64,000 nucleotides of DNA from Dorea longicatena (lineage in GTDB: Bacteria > Bacillota > Clostridia > Lachnospirales > Lachnospiraceae), in the NCBI RefSeq assembly GCF_024168045.1, contig NZ_CP100126.1, forward strand, positions 327,501 to 391,500. The letters run 5' to 3'. Positions 32,596 through 41,457 of this stretch are shown here, piece by piece (the stretch's first letter is position 1; every line of letters starts with the position of its first letter). The notes below the pieces were generated by a model that made no database searches, had not been told where the DNA came from, and was given only the letters and a program-made list of their open reading frames with translations. The translations under genes were made by a program, and so were the position numbers.

Positions 32596-33732
32596 ATGAC
32601 GGATCAGGAATATATGCTCCGGGCAATTCAGCTTGCAAAAAAAGGAGAAGGATGGACGAATCCAAATCCCATGGTAGGTGCGGTGATCGTAAAAGACGGC
32701 CGGATCATCGGGGAAGGTTATCACAAAAAATGCGGAGAACTTCATGCAGAGCGCAACGCAATCGCATCGCTTACAGAATCGGCAGAGGGTGCGACAATCT
32801 ATGTAACGTTGGAACCATGCTGTCATTATGGTAAGACACCGCCGTGTACGGAAGCAATCATAGAACAGAAGATTAAAAAAGTGGTGATTGGTTCCAGGGA
32901 TCCGAATCCAAAGGTGGCAGGAAAAGGTGCACAGATATTGCGTGAATTGGGAATTACAGTAGTTCAGGATTTTATGCGGGAAGAATGTGACTGTCTGAAC
33001 CCGGTGTTCTTCCATTATATTACGACGAAGACACCGTATGTAGTGATGAAATATGCCATGACACTGGATGGGAAAATTGCGACAAAGACGGGTGCATCGA
33101 AGTGGATCACAGGAGAACCGGCCCGACAGGAAGTGCAGCATATGCGGCACCGGTATATGGGTATTATGGCCGGTATCGGGACTGTACTTGCGGATGATCC
33201 GATGTTGAATGTCCGGGTAGAAGGATGGAAAAGTCCGGTCAGAATAGTATGCGACAGCAGTCTTAGGATACCGTTTGACAGCCAGATCGTAAGAAGTGCA
33301 AAAGAGTACCGGACAATCGTGGCTTATGCAGGACGGGAAGAGAACGAAGAAATAACAGAAAAAATAGAACGGTTACATGCGAAAGGCGTGGATACTGTCT
33401 GCTGTCCGGATGAAAAAGGTCAGATAGACCTTAAAAAGCTGATGACATATCTTGGAAATGAGGGCATTGACAGCATTCTGCTGGAAGGCGGGGGCACGCT
33501 GAACGACAGTGCACTGCGGGCAGGAATTGTAAAAGAGGTACACTGTTTTATCGCACCAAAATTATTTGGCGGAAAGAACAGTAAGACACCGGTGCAAGGA
33601 ATCGGCATCGGACTTCCCTCAGAAGCATTGAAACTGAAATGTACGGATATCTGCCGGATCGGTGAAGACATCAGGATAATCTGTCAGGTATGTGAAAAAG
33701 AACAGGAGGGGCCATGTTTACAGGAATCGTAG
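32596..33732 (+). CDS. ribD: Riboflavin deaminase/reductase RibD
   Basis: A bifunctional enzyme for steps two and three of riboflavin synthesis. The N-terminal deaminase (about 1-145) has the zinc site HAERNAI (His49-Ala-Glu) and PCCHYGKTPPC (Cys pair, about 74-84). The C-terminal reductase (about 146-370) has MKYAMTLDGKIAT and LLEGGGTLN. The 378-residue length is typical. GAAGGAAG is 7 nt before the ATG. It is the first gene of the FMN-riboswitch operon; its end overlaps ribE by 19 bp. Confidence 0.96.
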   Translation: MTDQEYMLRAIQLAKKGEGWTNPNPMVGAVIVKDGRIIGEGYHKKCGELHAERNAIASLTESAEGATIYVTLEPCCHYGKTPPCTEAIIEQKIKKVVIGSRDPNPKVAGKGAQILRELGITVVQDFMREECDCLNPVFFHYITTKTPYVVMKYAMTLDGKIATKTGASKWITGEPARQEVQHMRHRYMGIMAGIGTVLADDPMLNVRVEGWKSPVRIVCDSSLRIPFDSQIVRSAKEYRTIVAYAGREENEEITEKIERLHAKGVDTVCCPDEKGQIDLKKLMTYLGNEGIDSILLEGGGTLNDSALRAGIVKEVHCFIAPKLFGGKNSKTPVQGIGIGLPSEALKLKCTDICRIGEDIRIICQVCEKEQEGPCLQES

Positions 33733-34367
33733 AAGAGAAAGGAACGGTCCGCTATATGCAGCTGACCGGAGAGTCGGGAGTTCTGGCAGTCAAGGCGAAG
33801 AAGGTATTGGAAAGAACGAAGATCGGTGACAGTATCGCAGTCAATGGCGTGTGTTTGACCGTTACTTCACTCCAGCCGGATGGGTTTACTGCAGATGTGA
33901 TGGCAGAGACTGTCAGGAGAAGCAGTCTGGGAAGCTGCAAAGCCGGAAGTCAGGTGAACCTGGAACGGGCAATGGCTGCAGATGGAAGATTCGGAGGACA
34001 TATCGTAAGCGGTCATATTGACGGAACCGGTGTGATCCGGTCTCTGATCAGGGAGGAGAATGCCATCTGGGTATCCATCGGAACATCGCCGCAGATATTA
34101 CATCTGATCGTGGAAAAAGGATCCATCTGTATAGACGGCATCAGTCTGACAGTGGCAAAAGTAGATGAAGAGGGATTTCAGGTATCGGTTATCCCGCATA
34201 CAGGAGAAGAAACGACGCTTTTGGAAAAGGTGCCGGGCGATCCGGTGAATCTAGAGAATGATGTGATCGGAAAATATGTAGAAAGGCTGTTAGGCATCAA
34301 AAAGAGTGAAGAAGAGAAAAAAGAATCCGGAATTACGATGGAATTTTTGCAGGAATTCGGATTTTAG
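33714..34367 (+). CDS. ribE: Riboflavin synthase alpha chain RibE
   Basis: It dismutates two 6,7-dimethyl-8-ribityllumazines to riboflavin. Two tandem lumazine-binding barrels: MFTGIVEEKGTV at the N-terminus and GGHIVSGHIDGTG (about 97-109) opening the second. 217 residues. It overlaps the end of ribD and is 19 bp before ribBA. The AACAGGAGG ribosome site lies inside ribD. Confidence 0.95.
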   Translation: MFTGIVEEKGTVRYMQLTGESGVLAVKAKKVLERTKIGDSIAVNGVCLTVTSLQPDGFTADVMAETVRRSSLGSCKAGSQVNLERAMAADGRFGGHIVSGHIDGTGVIRSLIREENAIWVSIGTSPQILHLIVEKGSICIDGISLTVAKVDEEGFQVSVIPHTGEETTLLEKVPGDPVNLENDVIGKYVERLLGIKKSEEEKKESGITMEFLQEFGF

Positions 34368-34386
34368 AACAGGAGGATAAATAAAA

Positions 34387-35604
34387 ATGTCACAAAACAA
34401 TCAATACAATACAATCGAGGAGGCACTGAGAGACCTGAGGGAAGGAAAGATTATTCTGGTTACAGATGATCCGGACAGAGAGAACGAAGGGGATCTGGTA
34501 TGTGCGGCAGAGTTTGCAACACAGGAGAATATTAATTTTATGGCGACTTATGCGAAAGGGCTTATCTGTACACCGATGAGTGCGGAAATTGCAGCAAGGC
34601 TTAACTTTCCACCGATGGTTGCGGAGAATACCGATAATCACAGCACAGCATTTACCGTTGCAGTGGACCATGTTGATACGACGACAGGTATTTCGGCAGC
34701 AGAACGTTCCTATACAATCATGAAATGTGTGGATGAAGATGCGAAGCCGGAAGATTTCAGAAGACCGGGACATGTATTTCCACTCATTGCCAGAAAAGGC
34801 GGAGTCCTGGTGCGGAACGGACACACAGAGGCAACGACTGATCTGGTGAGACTGGCTGGATTGAAAGAATGCGGCGTGTGTTGTGAGATTATGAAAGAAG
34901 ATGGCACAATGATGCGTACACCACAGTTGTGGGAACTTGCAAAAGAGCATAATCTTACATTTATTACAATCCGTGATCTTCAGGATTACATGAGAATCCA
35001 TGAAAAACATGTAAAAGAAGAGGCGGTTGCAGACCTTCCGACGCAGTATGGAGATTTCAGACTTCACGGATATATCAATGATATTACAGGAGAACACCAT
35101 CTTGCACTGGTAAAAGGTGATATCGGAGACGGTGAAGATGTACTTTGCAGGGTACATTCGGAGTGCCTGACAGGTGATGCATTTGGCTCGCTTAGATGTG
35201 ACTGTGGTCTGCAGCTTCAGACAGCGATGCGTCAGGTAGAAGCAGAAGGCAGAGGGATCATTCTTTACATGAGGCAGGAAGGCAGAGGAATCGGGCTGCT
35301 CAATAAGATCAAGGCATATGCACTGCAGGAGCAGGGATATGATACGGTAGAGGCCAATGTAAAGTTGGGATTTGCACCGGATCTCAGAGAGTACTGGATC
35401 GGAGCGCAGATATTATCGGATCTCGGAGTGAAGTCATTGAGACTTCTGACCAATAATCCGGACAAAGTCTATGGACTTGGTGGGTTTGGACTGAAGATCA
35501 ATGAAAGAGTACCGCTGGAGATCCCACCCCAGAAGTATGATCTGAAATATATGAAGACAAAACAGGAAAAGATGGGACACATTTTCAAAGAAATAGAATT
35601 ATAA
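34387..35604 (+). CDS. ribBA: DHBP synthase/GTP cyclohydrolase II RibBA
   Basis: A 405-residue fusion. RibB part (1-200): [18 protein letters not shown] with the acidic metal site, and [10 protein letters not shown]. RibA part (205-400): zinc cysteines in [19 protein letters not shown] (about 257-275) and [14 protein letters not shown]. It supplies both substrates of the pathway, 3,4-dihydroxybutanone phosphate from ribulose-5-phosphate and the pyrimidine from GTP. Third gene of the operon; AACAGGAGG upstream. Confidence 0.96.
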   Translation: MSQNNQYNTIEEALRDLREGKIILVTDDPDRENEGDLVCAAEFATQENINFMATYAKGLICTPMSAEIAARLNFPPMVAENTDNHSTAFTVAVDHVDTTTGISAAERSYTIMKCVDEDAKPEDFRRPGHVFPLIARKGGVLVRNGHTEATTDLVRLAGLKECGVCCEIMKEDGTMMRTPQLWELAKEHNLTFITIRDLQDYMRIHEKHVKEEAVADLPTQYGDFRLHGYINDITGEHHLALVKGDIGDGEDVLCRVHSECLTGDAFGSLRCDCGLQLQTAMRQVEAEGRGIILYMRQEGRGIGLLNKIKAYALQEQGYDTVEANVKLGFAPDLREYWIGAQILSDLGVKSLRLLTNNPDKVYGLGGFGLKINERVPLEIPPQKYDLKYMKTKQEKMGHIFKEIEL

Positions 35605-35636
35605 AAAGATTTAATGAATAACAGGAGGAAGAAATC

Positions 35637-36110
35637 ATGAGACAGATCAATTTAGTAGAAGGAAAAGTAGTAGCACCTGAGGGAATGAAAGTCGGAATCG
35701 TGGCTGCCAGATTCAATGAGATCATTGTGAATAAGTTATTGGGCGGAGCCGTCGACGGGCTGGTAAGACATGGGGTAGAAGAAGAGAACATTACGGCTGC
35801 ATGGGTACCGGGAGCATTTGAGATTCCGCTGACTGCACAGAAGATGGCACAGTCCGGAAAGTATGATGCAGTCATCTGCGTGGGAGCAGTTATCCGCGGG
35901 GATACTTCCCACTATGATCTGGTGTGTAATGAATCGGCCAAAGGAATCGCGCAGGTTGAACTTGCAACAGGAATTCCGGTATTATTCGGAGTGATCACAA
36001 CAGAGAATATCGAACAGGCTATCGCACGTGCAGGAAGTAAAGCAGGAAATAAAGGATATGACTGTGCATTGTCCGCAATTGAGATGGTAAATCTGATGAA
36101 GCAGCTTTAA
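35637..36110 (+). CDS. ribH: Lumazine synthase RibH
   Basis: It joins dihydroxybutanone phosphate and the ribitylaminopyrimidine to form 6,7-dimethyl-8-ribityllumazine, usually as a 60-subunit shell. Conserved: [10 protein letters not shown] (about 22-31), [10 protein letters not shown] (about 56-65), [14 protein letters not shown] (about 87-100, catalytic His), [11 protein letters not shown] (about 116-126). 157 residues, typical. AACAGGAGG upstream. Fourth gene of the rib operon. Confidence 0.96.
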   Translation: MRQINLVEGKVVAPEGMKVGIVAARFNEIIVNKLLGGAVDGLVRHGVEEENITAAWVPGAFEIPLTAQKMAQSGKYDAVICVGAVIRGDTSHYDLVCNESAKGIAQVELATGIPVLFGVITTENIEQAIARAGSKAGNKGYDCALSAIEMVNLMKQL

Positions 36111-36123
36111 TCAGGTGCAGCCG

Positions 36124-36768
36124 ATGGTGAAAACAATCATTTTTGATTATGATGGAACGATACATAATACTCTTGGAATCTATGAGCCGGCGTTCAGGGA
36201 AGCTTATCAGTGGTTGTCAGAACAGAATGTTGTAGAGGAACAGAAGATAGAGACGGCGCAGATCGCAGGCTGGCTGGGCTTAAACAGCAAAGAAATGTGG
36301 GATACATTTCTGCCGGAATTAGATCAGAGATACAAAGATCAGGCGAGTGCAATCGTGGGAGATTCCATGGTCAGGCAGATCAGGAAGCACCGGGCAGTGT
36401 GGTATCCGGGAGCGGAAGAGATGCTTACAGCTTTGAAGAACAGAGGATATCATCTTGTGATCTTAAGCAACTGTAAAGTGTCATACCGCAAAGCACATTG
36501 GGAAGAATTCCGAATGGAAAGATGGTTTGAACAGTTTTATGACTGTGAATCGTATGGTTTCTGCCCTAAGACGGAGATCGTGCAGGAAGTTATCAGAGAC
36601 TATCCGGGTTCCTATCTGGTGATCGGAGACAGAAGACAGGATTTGGAATGTGCCAGATCCTGTAAAAGTCCGTTTATCGGATGCCTGTATGGTTATGGTG
36701 AGAAGGGAGAACTGGATGGAGCAGATTATTTTGTGAAATCTGTAGAAGAGATAACCGGAATCATATAA
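36124..36768 (+). CDS. HAD-superfamily phosphatase, possible rib-pathway phosphatase
   Basis: A HAD IA-type phosphatase of 214 residues: motif I IIFDYDGTIHN (residues 5-15), cap domain about 17-90, motif II VILSNCKVS (about 108-116) and motif IV YLVIGDRRQDLECA (about 167-180). It starts 14 bp after ribH (ATG 36124; AGGTG 6 nt upstream; a GTG at 36115 is an alternative), so it is part of the rib transcript. The riboflavin pathway needs a phosphatase for 5-amino-6-(5-phosphoribitylamino)uracil, and in other bacteria HAD enzymes do this; this gene is a good candidate by position. Confidence 0.82.
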   Translation: MVKTIIFDYDGTIHNTLGIYEPAFREAYQWLSEQNVVEEQKIETAQIAGWLGLNSKEMWDTFLPELDQRYKDQASAIVGDSMVRQIRKHRAVWYPGAEEMLTALKNRGYHLVILSNCKVSYRKAHWEEFRMERWFEQFYDCESYGFCPKTEIVQEVIRDYPGSYLVIGDRRQDLECARSCKSPFIGCLYGYGEKGELDGADYFVKSVEEITGII

Positions 36769-36781
36769 TGTGAAAAAATGC

Positions 36782-36805
36782 ACAAAAATAGAATAGTATT
36801 TTTGT
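36782..36805 (+). terminator. Weak AT-rich hairpin after the rib operon
   Basis: ACAAAAATA (36782-36790) and TATTTTTGT (36797-36805) are complementary. Confidence 0.45.
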
Positions 36806-36904
36806 AAATTATGTTTAATTCCACTCTTGCACTTTACAAGAAAAAAGTGTAAAACATTAAGTAAGCTAAAAAAGTAAATAAGAAATGCAATGAAAGGGAT
36901 ACGT

Positions 36905-37188
36905 CATAAAAGTTAACTGGAATTCAGAGAGCCGTTGGATGGTGTGAAACGGCAGAAAGTATTTTATGATATCACCCAGGAGCATCCCGCTGAAATATAC
37001 AGGTTGGAAGAATCAACATAGTCAGGTATCGAGTAAGCCGGGACGTTGTCTTCACGTTACAGAAGAAACTGTTAGATATTTTGACAGTAACAAGTGGTTG
37101 TGGTTAGTGATGACTGCAGTAAAACGAAGTGGTACCACGGAAGAATATTCCGCCTTTGTTATCCGAAAGGATAGCGAAGGCGTTTTTT
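36905..37188 (+). ncRNA. T-box leader of cstA
   Basis: The T-box sequence GTGGTACCACGG is at 37129-37140, followed by an antiterminator/terminator region. Stem I has the K-turn CAGAGAG (36925-36931) and GGTGTGAAAC apical part. The likely specifier is ATC at 36971-36973 (Ile), followed by the usual ACC and GGAG; this reading is by pattern, not by folding. Uncharged tRNA should prevent termination. Confidence 0.9.
37151..37188 (+). terminator. T-box regulated terminator
   Basis: CGCCTTTGTTATCC pairs with GGATAGCGAAGGCG (37151-37181), followed by seven T residues. Confidence 0.88.
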
Positions 37189-37227
37189 TATATATTTACT
37201 TTAAAGAGAAAGAAGAGGGATTATTTT

Positions 37228-38925
37228 ATGAGTGGAATATTAATGATGATCATTGCCATTGTTGTGCTTGGTGGAGCATATCTTCTTTATGGTCGTTATC
37301 TCCAGAACAAATGGGGCATTGACCCAAATGCCAAAACTCCGGCATATGAGATGGAAGACGGGGTTGACTATGTACCGGCCGATACGAACGTCGTATTCGG
37401 TCATCAGTTTGCATCAATCGCAGGTGCAGGTCCGATCAACGGACCGATCCAGGCAGCAATCTTCGGATGGCTTCCGGTACTTTTATGGATCTTAATCGGA
37501 GGGGTATTCTTTGGAGCCGTTCAGGATTTCGCATCTATGTATGCATCTGTAAAGAATAAAGGACGTACAATCGGATATATCATTGAAGAATATATCGGAA
37601 AATTAGGTAAGAAATTATTCCTGTTATTCTGCTGGCTGTTTTGTATTCTGGTCGTTGCAGCTTTTGCTGATGTTGTAGCCGGAACCTTTAATGGATTCTC
37701 AGTAAGTGAAGCCGGAAAAGTAACAAAAATTGCAGCTAACGGTGCAGTCGCAACTACTTCTATGATATTTATCTTAGAAGCAGTCGGACTTGGAATGTTT
37801 TTGAAGTATACGAAATTCAACAAGTGGATTAATACAGCGGTTGCAATCGTATTATTGGTAGCAGCAATCGCACTGGGACTTCACTTCCCAATGTATGTAG
37901 GACTGGATGCATGGCATCTCATCATCTTCGTTTACATCCTGATTGCCAGTGTCGCTCCTGTATGGGCACTTCTTCAGCCTCGTGACTATCTGAATAGTTA
38001 CCTTTTGATTTTTATGATTGTTGGTGCGATTGTTGGTGTATTTGTAGCAAATCCATCTTGTAACCTTCAGGCATTCACAAGCTTTAACGTAGATGGACAG
38101 TATATGTTCCCAATCTTATTTGTAACGATCGCTTGTGGTGCGGTTTCCGGCTTCCATTCACTGGTATCTTCCGGTACAGCATCCAAACAGATTAAGAATG
38201 AGAAGAACATGCTTCCTGTATCATTCGGAGCAATGTTAATGGAAAGTATGCTTGCAGTTATTGCACTGATCGCAGTTGCATCTTTTGCCAAAGGTGAAGC
38301 AGCAGCACAGGGACTGACAACACAGCCTCAGATTTTCGCCGGAGCGATTGCGAACTTCCTGTCAGTCATCGGACTGCCACACTCTCTTGTATTTACGCTG
38401 ATCAATCTGGCAGTATCCGCATTTGCACTGACTTCTCTGGATTCCGTAGCCAGAGTAGGCCGTCTGTCATTCCAGGAATTCTTCCTCGATGATGATGTAG
38501 ATCAGGATAACATGAGTCCATTCTTAAAAGTGGTAACGAATAAATACTTTGCAACGGTTATTACACTGGTACTTGCATATTTCCTGACAAAAGTCGGTTA
38601 TGCAGAGATCTGGCCTTTATTCGGTTCAGCCAACCAGCTGTTATCTGTACTGGCACTGGTAGCTTGTGCGGTATTCCTTAAGAAAACGAAGCGCAAGGGA
38701 TTCATGCTCTGGGGACCAATGGTATTCATGATGGCTGTTACATTTACAGCACTTGGTATGACGATCGTGAAACTGACAAAAGCATTCCTGACAACAGGGC
38801 TGGATCTTGGAAATACATTACAGCTGATTTTTGCCGTATTGCTTCTGATCCTTGGTGTGTTGGTTGCAATCCAGGGTGTAAAGAAACTTCTTGAAAAAAC
38901 AGATGATAAGAAAGCAACAGCTTAA
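37228..38925 (+). CDS. cstA: CstA-family carrier (carbon starvation protein)
   Basis: A 565-residue membrane protein with about 14-16 helices of the CstA family, whose members import pyruvate (BtsT) or peptides. Family stretches: FGHQFASIAGAGPINGPIQA (about 55-74), DFASMYASVKNKGRTIGYII (about 99-118) and FHSLVSSGTASKQI (about 310-323). The ATG at 37228 with AAGAAGAGGG upstream is chosen; the longer frame to 37129 runs through the T-box and is not real. Control by an amino-acid T-box suggests a role in amino-acid or peptide supply. A good terminator follows. Confidence 0.9.
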   Translation: MSGILMMIIAIVVLGGAYLLYGRYLQNKWGIDPNAKTPAYEMEDGVDYVPADTNVVFGHQFASIAGAGPINGPIQAAIFGWLPVLLWILIGGVFFGAVQDFASMYASVKNKGRTIGYIIEEYIGKLGKKLFLLFCWLFCILVVAAFADVVAGTFNGFSVSEAGKVTKIAANGAVATTSMIFILEAVGLGMFLKYTKFNKWINTAVAIVLLVAAIALGLHFPMYVGLDAWHLIIFVYILIASVAPVWALLQPRDYLNSYLLIFMIVGAIVGVFVANPSCNLQAFTSFNVDGQYMFPILFVTIACGAVSGFHSLVSSGTASKQIKNEKNMLPVSFGAMLMESMLAVIALIAVASFAKGEAAAQGLTTQPQIFAGAIANFLSVIGLPHSLVFTLINLAVSAFALTSLDSVARVGRLSFQEFFLDDDVDQDNMSPFLKVVTNKYFATVITLVLAYFLTKVGYAEIWPLFGSANQLLSVLALVACAVFLKKTKRKGFMLWGPMVFMMAVTFTALGMTIVKLTKAFLTTGLDLGNTLQLIFAVLLLILGVLVAIQGVKKLLEKTDDKKATA

Positions 38926-38960
38926 TCATTATTTTATTCGTAATAAGAACATATAAGAGA

Positions 38961-39000
38961 AACTGTGATAATAGCGTGAAGGTTATTATCGCAGTTTTTT
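38961..39000 (+). terminator. Terminator after cstA
   Basis: AACTGTGATAATA (38961-38973) pairs with TATTATCGCAGTT (38984-38996), then TTTT. Confidence 0.85.
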
Positions 39001-39024
39001 ATTTAAGTTATAGCAGATAAAAAA

Positions 39025-39036
39025 GAACAAATGTTC
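39025..39036. promoter_or_regulatory. LexA (SOS) box 1
   Basis: GAACAAATGTTC is a perfect Firmicute LexA/DinR box (GAAC-N4-GTTC), just upstream of the -35 of the radical-SAM gene. Confidence 0.8.
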
Positions 39037-39046
39037 TGAAAACCAC

Positions 39047-39075
39047 TTGAAAACAAGAACGCTTGTTTGTATAAT
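39047..39075 (+). promoter_or_regulatory. Promoter of the radical-SAM/DUF4130 pair
   Basis: TTGAAA (39047-39052), 17-bp spacer, TATAAT (39070-39075). LexA box 2 fills the end of the spacer. Confidence 0.85.
39057..39068. promoter_or_regulatory. LexA (SOS) box 2
   Basis: GAACGCTTGTTT fits GAAC-N4-GTTY and lies between -35 and -10, where LexA would block RNA polymerase. Centre-to-centre distance to box 1 is 32 bp, three helical turns. Confidence 0.75.
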
Positions 39076-39081
39076 AAAACT

Positions 39082-40608
39082 ATGAATATAGAAATCAAAA
39101 ACAGTAATTATACAACACAGGAGAAATTACAGATTCTTGCTGATGCGGCAAAATATGATGTGGCATGTACGTCAAGTGGTTCCAGCCGCCGTGGAAAGAA
39201 AGGAGAACTCGGCAATACAGAGGCATGCGGCATCTGTCACAGTTTTGCAGCGGACGGAAGATGTATTTCTTTATTAAAGATTCTGATGACAAATCATTGT
39301 GCCTATGATTGTAAATATTGCATTAATCGTGCAAGTAACGATGTGAAACGGGCAACATTTACACCTGAAGAGATCTGTGAACTGACGATTGAGTTTTATA
39401 GGCGTAACTATATAGAAGGTCTTTTCTTAAGCTCCGGAGTTTTGAAAAATCCGACATACACGATGGAAAAGATGTGTGAGACTTTACTGCTGCTTCGCAC
39501 AAAATATCATTTTAACGGATATATCCATGTGAAGACGATTCCGGGAGCTTCGGATGAACTTCTTGCCGCAGCGGGATATCTGGCCGACCGTATCAGTGTG
39601 AATCTGGAACTTCCGACGGAAGAGAGTCTTCGGACTCTTGCACCGAATAAGACAATGAAGACAATCCTTAATCCTATGGGAAAGGTTCAGAATACAATTG
39701 CTGCACACCGGATGGCCATCGGAAAGACAGCATATATGGAAAGAAGCAGGGGAAATCAACTGTTAAATAACGGCATTTTTTCGGAAATATCCAAAAGGAA
39801 TTATCGGGAAAGCCTGGAAGAAAAAAAGAAGACAGACAGACTGTCGGATGGAAAGGACGGAACTTTGCCTTCTCAAAAAGAAATGGGGAGAGTGGATGGA
39901 CTCCTTACATGGGACAATGCATATCAGTTAGCACCCCGTGATATGTCTGGTTTAAAGCGTCGTTTTGCACCTGCTGGGCAGAGTACACAGATGATCATCG
40001 GTGCGACGGGGGAAAGTGACTATACATTATTGCAGACGACCCAGCAGTTGTATCAGGGCTTTGATCTGAAACGAGTGTTTTACTCAGCATATATTCCGCT
40101 GAATGAGGATGATGCACTGCCGGGGCTTGGAACACCGACACCGCTTTTGCGTGAACACCGCCTCTATCAGGCAGATTGGCTGCTTAGATTTTATGGATTC
40201 CAGGCAGGTGAATTATTGTCGGAAGAAAAGCCGGATTTCAATGAACTGATCGATCCAAAGTGTGACTGGGCATTACGCCATCTCGAACAATTTCCTGTGG
40301 AAATAGAGACTGCAAGTTATGCAAGACTGCTTCGGGTACCGGGAATCGGTCCCAAATCCGCCAGTCGGATCACACATGCAAGACGGTATGGAAGACTGGA
40401 TTTTGCAAGCTTAAAGAAGATGGGTGTGGTACTTAAGCGGGCGCATTATTTTATTACCTGTGGGGGAAAACAGATGTATCATACACCGGTTGAAGCATCG
40501 TATATTATGAGACAACTGGTGAGTGTAGATAAGAAAGATGTATGGAATATAGAACATTCCAATGAATCTTATGTGCAATTGTCGTTGGCAGACTTTGGGA
40601 TAGGGTAG
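39082..40608 (+). CDS. Putative DNA modification/repair radical SAM protein (TIGR03916)
   Basis: A 508-residue radical SAM enzyme. Extra cysteines near the N-terminus (ACGICHSFAADGRC, about 51-65) are followed by the 4Fe-4S motif CAYDCKYC (about 73-80), the TIM-barrel with SSGVLKNPTYTMEKMC, and at the C-terminus a helix-hairpin-helix DNA-binding segment, LLRVPGIGPKSASRI (about 413-427). This matches the family named putative DNA modification/repair radical SAM protein, always paired with the next gene's family. A Lys/Ser-rich insert (about 215-285) makes it longer than usual. ATG 39082; the TTG at 39067 lies inside the promoter. Two LexA boxes indicate SOS control. The reaction is unknown. 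Confidence 0.88.
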   Translation: MNIEIKNSNYTTQEKLQILADAAKYDVACTSSGSSRRGKKGELGNTEACGICHSFAADGRCISLLKILMTNHCAYDCKYCINRASNDVKRATFTPEEICELTIEFYRRNYIEGLFLSSGVLKNPTYTMEKMCETLLLLRTKYHFNGYIHVKTIPGASDELLAAAGYLADRISVNLELPTEESLRTLAPNKTMKTILNPMGKVQNTIAAHRMAIGKTAYMERSRGNQLLNNGIFSEISKRNYRESLEEKKKTDRLSDGKDGTLPSQKEMGRVDGLLTWDNAYQLAPRDMSGLKRRFAPAGQSTQMIIGATGESDYTLLQTTQQLYQGFDLKRVFYSAYIPLNEDDALPGLGTPTPLLREHRLYQADWLLRFYGFQAGELLSEEKPDFNELIDPKCDWALRHLEQFPVEIETASYARLLRVPGIGPKSASRITHARRYGRLDFASLKKMGVVLKRAHYFITCGGKQMYHTPVEASYIMRQLVSVDKKDVWNIEHSNESYVQLSLADFGIG

Positions 40609-40614
40609 GAAATT

Positions 40615-41388
40615 ATGAAGATATATACTTGTAAGGATCGTCTGGAGGACATTATGACCTGCATCTATGATGCCTGGTCGGAAGCTTTACGAATCGGTCA
40701 TGATCAGATACAATTAAAGAAAGAACCGATATTACAGCAGACAATGTTTGATGAGTATGTCCATGTAGACGGGGATAATGTGAAAGCAGAAAAAGTAATC
40801 CGTTCTGTTCGCAGGGATATTTCCGATGAAGCATATCTGGATGTATATTATGCAAGCCTTTCTGTGGAGGAAGATGCGTTACAGGCAATCTATAATTTTC
40901 TGCGTGTCGGATTTGCAGTGGGAAGTAAGGTACTGGAACAGTATTCGAATCCTCATGTGATACGCATGTTGGAACTTCGGAGGAAAGTCGGTAATGAAAG
41001 CCATCATTTTAATGAATTTGCACGATTCCAGTCGCTGGACAGAAAGGTCTATGTCAGTCATCTGGAACCCAAAAGTGATGTGATCATGCTGGTTGGCAGA
41101 CATTTTGCGGACCGGATGCCATCAGAACATTGGATGATCATAGATGATAACCGGAAAACAGCATGCGTACATCCAAAAGACGGAACAAACTATCTGCGTT
41201 ATCTGACGGATGACGAATTTGAGTCACTTCGTAAAACAGAACAGTATGAAGATGAATATACAGAGATGTGGAAGACGTTTTTTCAGGCGGTTGCGATCAA
41301 AGAGAGGGAGAATTATGTGTGTCAGCGGAATTTGTTCCCAATCTGGAAGAGGAAGCATGCGGTGGAATTCAGAACGCTAAGGATATGA
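40615..41388 (+). CDS. TIGR03915-family putative DNA metabolism protein (DUF4130)
   Basis: A 257-residue protein of the DUF4130 (TIGR03915) family, always found with the radical SAM protein that precedes it by 6 bp here. Family features are the N-terminal YTCKDRLEDIMTCIYDAW, a helical middle (AIYNFLRVGFAVGSKVL), ARFQSLDRKVYVSHLEP (about 142-158) and the C-terminal KTFFQAVAIKERENYVCQ and LFPIWKRK. In other bacteria it is fused to or located beside uracil-DNA-glycosylase-like domains, so a base-repair role is possible. It shares the LexA-controlled promoter. No catalytic residue can be named. Confidence 0.88.
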   Translation: MKIYTCKDRLEDIMTCIYDAWSEALRIGHDQIQLKKEPILQQTMFDEYVHVDGDNVKAEKVIRSVRRDISDEAYLDVYYASLSVEEDALQAIYNFLRVGFAVGSKVLEQYSNPHVIRMLELRRKVGNESHHFNEFARFQSLDRKVYVSHLEPKSDVIMLVGRHFADRMPSEHWMIIDDNRKTACVHPKDGTNYLRYLTDDEFESLRKTEQYEDEYTEMWKTFFQAVAIKERENYVCQRNLFPIWKRKHAVEFRTLRI

Positions 41389-41457
41389 GCATAAAAACTT
41401 GCGAATCCTGAAAGAAATATCTGTCAGGAAGAGAATCATTGAAAGGGGAACAAATCA

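Noticed and set aside
37129..37227. Upstream extension of CstA
   Set aside because: The region is the T-box and its terminator, not protein.
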